In this document: one piece after another, positions 60,088-64,000 of the stretch
How the letters are laid out: each line of letters starts with the position of its first letter
Numbering within the stretch: the first letter of the stretch is position 1
NCBI GenBank assembly: GCA_950295325.1
Contig: OX485803.1
Span: forward strand, 18,414,001-18,478,000
Direction: 5' to 3'
From: Polytrichum commune
Taxonomy: Eukaryota > Streptophyta > Polytrichopsida > Polytrichales > Polytrichaceae
Length of the DNA stretch: 64,000 nt
Program-made: the position numbers and the translations under genes
The notes under the pieces: generated by a model
Database searches by the model: none
The model's input: only the letters and a program-made list of their open reading frames with translations
What the model was told of the DNA's origin: nothing

Positions 60088-60755
60088 GACATTTCAAGAG
60101 CAGATACATCCACAACCTTGTTCTAGCCACAGATTTGGCTGTTGTCAATTTATCCAATCCACTATTTCTTCAGTACAGCACTGAGAGAATTAACACTCAG
60201 GAACTTAAAGCATTGACAATGAGACCTTTATGACAAATTGATCAATCTCTTTAATTTTTAGCTTGGTTTGAGTGAACAGTGTGATCACCAGTGAGTGCCA
60301 CTGATTGATCATGTTTTTTTCTGGCGGCAACCTGTAACAGCAGGTCATTGCAACCACATGGGTGCCTAAAAACCTGTGTACTCTTAACTAAAAAAAGTGC
60401 AAAATTGACTATTACATGCATCAAGTATCCCACCAACTCCAACTACCAAGATACTTGTTAGCTAAAATTGCTCACAATTTGCACAGTTCCTTGTTGGCTG
60501 GGTTCATATGGTGGTATTGTGACATCTGTAATTGAACACCCCAATTTCAAAGTTTCTGAGTATAACTATGTTACATCTATTTGCAAAGAAAATGGTAAAA
60601 TCGCAGAAGTCATCAATGTTTTGACCACGTCCACAGAACTCAGTAACCACAGACCAACCGGATAACAGATTCCTAGAGATGTCATAATTCCCAGGATGAT
60701 GATGAACAGCAGGTAAATGGACACCACCTCATGCAGAATTCTTCAAAAGCATTAT
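60088..60755. other. Spacer between convergent genes
   Basis: About 670 bp between the CFAP43 stop and the stop of the carrier gene on the other strand. Must hold both 3' untranslated regions; nothing else seen. Confidence 0.5.
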
Positions 60756-63700
60756 TTACTGAGAATGCATAAAATAATGCAGCGCTGCTTGATACCCTCC
60801 CACGAGCGCTGTAGCAGCCAACCCATGTTGAGCAATTCGAATGCGTAAACCCCTCCACAACAGAGGCTCATCAAAGGGAAGAATTCCTACAGTTCTTGAT
60901 AACCAGCTGCCAGGTTTCACCCATTTAAGGAATCGCCTCTCCATCGCAATGTGCTGACAATCAGAAAAAATCTTGTGAGGAACATTGCTTACTGATACTG
61001 TGAAAAGGAAATACTCAAACGCTCATGGAAGTAGTTGCATAAATACAACTCAAAAAGAATCAAGACTTCGTCCACCAACAAGACTTCCAGTTGTTGACAA
61101 CCAGACTCGTGCCATTTGTTTCTTGCGCATCTGGATATGTCACATAAAGTGTGTATTGTGATACTTGATGGTTTTTAAAACAAAAGAGATTACTTGAGCA
61201 TTATTAGAAACAAAGACAGAACACATTTAATCCAAGCGATCACAACGATCTCTCTATGTAATTTGAATCCCTCTGTTGAGCCACCACTTATGGGTGGCAA
61301 CTTTTCTACGTTGACCATTATTCTGGCCCAAGGATATAACTGTTGCAGTTTTCTCACGATGATGTCATGTATCTGAGCGGCACAAACTAAGTTACTTATT
61401 AGACTTGAGAATGACATTGTAAATATACATACTGTGAGTACATATACAAAATGTCCCCAGATCAATTTTACCTCCATTGATTATGCAAATTCAAGTCTAA
61501 TCTGGTAAAAAACTAATGTTAAGGTCCTGAAATCTCTTCTGTAATTTTTTGTCAACAGGTTTGCTTCAAAGAGTTCCTTATTATGAACCTACACCCTTTC
61601 CATGCAATCGTGCTCCTGTGGCTCTATATTCAGACATCAGGACTCAACAGATTAGTTCTTATTATTCTTAGCCTGAGTAGGTGTTGGAATGATAATCAAG
61701 TCTTGAGGATATTACCCTTGGTATGATTGTAGCTTGACTCCTAGTCTTTGCAGTGTCCAAAGTATGGGAGACAGCTGCTGCACCAGAGGCAGCAATTCCA
61801 GCAGTCACAGTCAGCTGCCATGGCTTCAGTGGAGGAATTTCTTCCAAAGAGCTGATGTTTACAACAATCATCACGCAAGTCTTAGATGACCATCTCTTAT
61901 TTAATAAGAAACATACATAAACCACATGCATAGCATTCTTGAGAGTGGGAAAGGACACTCTAGCTTCAAGAATAACTTTTCAAGAATCAAGGTCCTGAAG
62001 TAAATGGATGAATGCCAAGGATAGTCAAGTGGCAAGCTCTCATTGGTTGACATCTCATTGCTGCCTATCTTTGGACACGCAGCCTTCTTCCATTTACCAA
62101 GATTTAATCGAAGACGTACTTCCCAAATGAAATTATTCTTAGGTTATCCAGATTACCTTAGAATTATTCCATTTGCATTGGATCGGTTTCAGTATAACAC
62201 TGAGCTAGAATTCAAACCAGGGTCATCTACGTCTTCACTTGAAAATGGATACCAATCTAAGGCCAGTGTGAGGCCTTCCACCAATACATCAAATACTACT
62301 GCAATTTCTTCAGACTCAAATTCCCAGCAAAGCACTTCCTTTGGCATGAGGACTACCACAGGCACAAATGCATTTCTGCAAACTTTGTCGTGCAACAAGG
62401 GGGCTTCCAGAGATCCTTGAGAAATAGTACCTGGGTTTAGGCTCCATTTTAAAAGCCTTCAATTCCAGCAGAAGCTCATAGAGGAACTGCCAACTTCCAA
62501 AGAACACACCTGCATATGTAGCATCACGAAACATTCCAGGTCGCACACCTCGCCAAAGCGTACTCAAACCTTCCACATCAGTCACGCGCTTCAAACCAGA
62601 AACATCTCTCACAAGTGGAGGATGCCCTGAACCATTTTGCAGCCACAGATATCTTCTTAAAGAGCTGACAATATTGGAATTTGAGTGAGGTAGACCAATA
62701 AAACACCGATGGACTCGGTTCCATTGTGCTTCACTGTATGATTTGCTTACAGTAGCACCATTCAAAGGTAGACTACAAGCTGTGAGCTGGGCACGCAATT
62801 TGAGGATGTCAAATGGAGTTCCCACAAATGACTCTACAGAACCCGCAAAAAGGCCTGCTAAAAAGGCTTCAGAGATGGTAACCTGGTGTGAAGTTCGCCC
62901 ATCTGCCACAGCACTCAAGCAAGCATCCCATCACCTTTCTACCTTGGATTTCATTGAAATCAGTGCACAGTTCTAACTGTATACCCAATCCAACAAATCC
63001 TTGCAATTTATGTCATTCCCTTAGAATATCTGTAACCTTTCTTGTAAGTTCTTATTCATCATGCTAAACAGTGCTAAACAAAATAAGAAAACAGTTGTGT
63101 TTATGATGTTGCAGCATCTCTGATATACTGGAAAAATCCCCTTTACATAGCACTCTAGACACTGAGTGATAACCTATTCATAACTTAACTTGCACATATA
63201 GTGACACCACATATTCTGAAGCCAGCTATGTTGCAAGGGACTCAAGCACCTGTGATAAAGGCACAGCTGAGTTCATACACCCCAAAGCGTGCACCTAATG
63301 TTGACAGCCTGCCTAGAAGCTGCCAACCAACCCCTCCATAGAACCCTGCAGAACAAAATCCAGAGCTTCAGTGAAACAAGGATAAGTAGATAGAGCAGGA
63401 AGAAACAAAACCAAACATTAGAAAAATTTGGCATCCCTATCTACATGGTATTGTTAAGCATGTGTAAGGACGTTCTCTTTCTATTCAAGCTTCAAGAATA
63501 TATTTTCAAGCACCAATGTCTTTTGAGTACATGCATGAATGACAAAGTGGCAAGCTCTCATCACTCGACACCTCATCATGGCCTCTTTTTATCTTTGGAC
63601 ACAAAATCTCCTTCCATCTACCAAGATTCAATTGATGAGGTGCGTCCCAGATAAAATCATTCTTGTGTTATCTGGAAACTCTAGAATTATGTCTTACATA

Positions 63701-63973
63701 GCATTACTTAAGAATGTTATGTAAGACTCATTCTACATGCTCTCCAAAACCTGCTATGCGAAGTCTTTCAAATCAAAGCCTGGCGCATGATGGCAAAATT
63801 CACAGGCATTCAATCCAAACACTTCAATGAATACAGTTTCTGACCTGATACCCCAAATGCCGACCTAATCTCAGACGCCAATATACTCACATCCACCCTT
63901 GTTCCAGTGTTGACTGCTGCTTGTATACCAGTGCTCTTGCCTGCATTAGCAGACACCTGCCCCGTGTTTTTCA
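60756..63973 (-). CDS. Plant mitochondrial carrier family protein, 5' part missing
   Basis: Inner-membrane solute carrier of the SLC25-type fold; substrate unknown. Exons seen on the minus strand, in order: 63973-63845, 63345-63250, 62902-62431, 61851-61716 and 60953-60756, with consistent phases and about 343 residues; earlier exons lie beyond the window. Exon order gives VSANAGKSTGIQAAVNTGTR, then FYGGVGWQLLGRLSTLGARF, then GLFAGSVESFVGTPFDILKL with the carrier signature PFDILKLRAQ, then LWRGVRPGMFRDATYAGVFF, then SHTLDTAKTRSQ (signature with Thr in place of Pro), and finally AMERRFLKW and LLWRGLRIRIAQHGLAATAL before the stop. This arrangement is that of a plant-specific carrier group with an unusually long loop between repeats. 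Two introns share a duplicated block. The gene converges on CFAP43. Confidence 0.87.
61965..63692. repeat. Related 200-bp blocks in two carrier introns
   Basis: 61965-62190 and 63485-63692 share, in the same order and orientation, CTTCAAGAATA, TTTTCAAG, GTGGCAAGCTCTCAT, ATCTTTGGACAC, CTACCAAGATT-like and ATTCTTN(G)GGTTATC-like motifs. Each ends in the short palindrome also found at 52066. They look like two copies of one non-coding element. Confidence 0.72.
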
Positions 63974-64000
63974 CTAAGTCAAACAAAACAATCAGATGAC

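Noticed and set aside
1-64000. Possible gene cluster or defence-type system
   Set aside because: The recognised genes are unrelated housekeeping or ciliary genes on both strands with no shared pathway.

Overview
The window is nuclear DNA from a plant with spliced genes, AT-rich intergenic DNA and many small DNA transposons. Five genes are well supported: an SC35-type splicing factor very close to the land-plant family, a PPPDE (DeSI-type) isopeptidase, a small TMEM42/EamA-like membrane protein, a plant-type mitochondrial carrier (5' end outside the window), and a long CFAP43-like axonemal protein. CFAP43 acts only in motile cilia and flagella, so the organism should make flagellated sperm: a bryophyte, lycophyte, fern or streptophyte alga, or at the latest a cycad or Ginkgo. 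I cannot name the species.

Layout. 1-11.7 kb: gene-poor, AT-rich, with two copies of a CACTAAAT-ended MITE family, a fold-back element holding a 41-bp minisatellite, and a Harbinger-type MITE. 11.7-14.0 kb: TMEM42-like gene (+, 3 exons). 15.3-16.3 kb: possible small minus-strand gene, weak. 17.1-17.8 kb: intronless PPPDE gene (-), probably with an upstream non-coding leader. 18-32 kb: gene-poor DNA with further MITEs, a pogo-like element keeping the tail of a transposase, and a MITE carrying a second transposon inside it. 32.5-36.7 kb: SC35 (-, 8 coding exons plus one alternative). 37-43 kb: repeats and another Harbinger-type MITE. 43.6-60.1 kb: CFAP43 (+, about 32 exons read by hand, summing to an exact 1,908 codons). 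60.8-64 kb: mitochondrial carrier (-), convergent with CFAP43.

The most interesting observation is in SC35. The last part of its RRM is encoded twice, by two adjacent 67-nt exons with identical phases. The gap between them is only 54 nt, and joining both makes an in-frame stop codon at the junction. This is the architecture of a mutually exclusive exon pair that would swap the last RNA-contacting strand of a splicing factor. Second in interest are the duplicated first-exon region of CFAP43 and the set of TIR elements whose target-site duplications can be read directly.

The genes do not form a functional cluster. They are ordinary eukaryotic neighbours on both strands. Exon limits were read by eye from splice-site consensus, phase continuity and family resemblance; no transcript data or searches were available.
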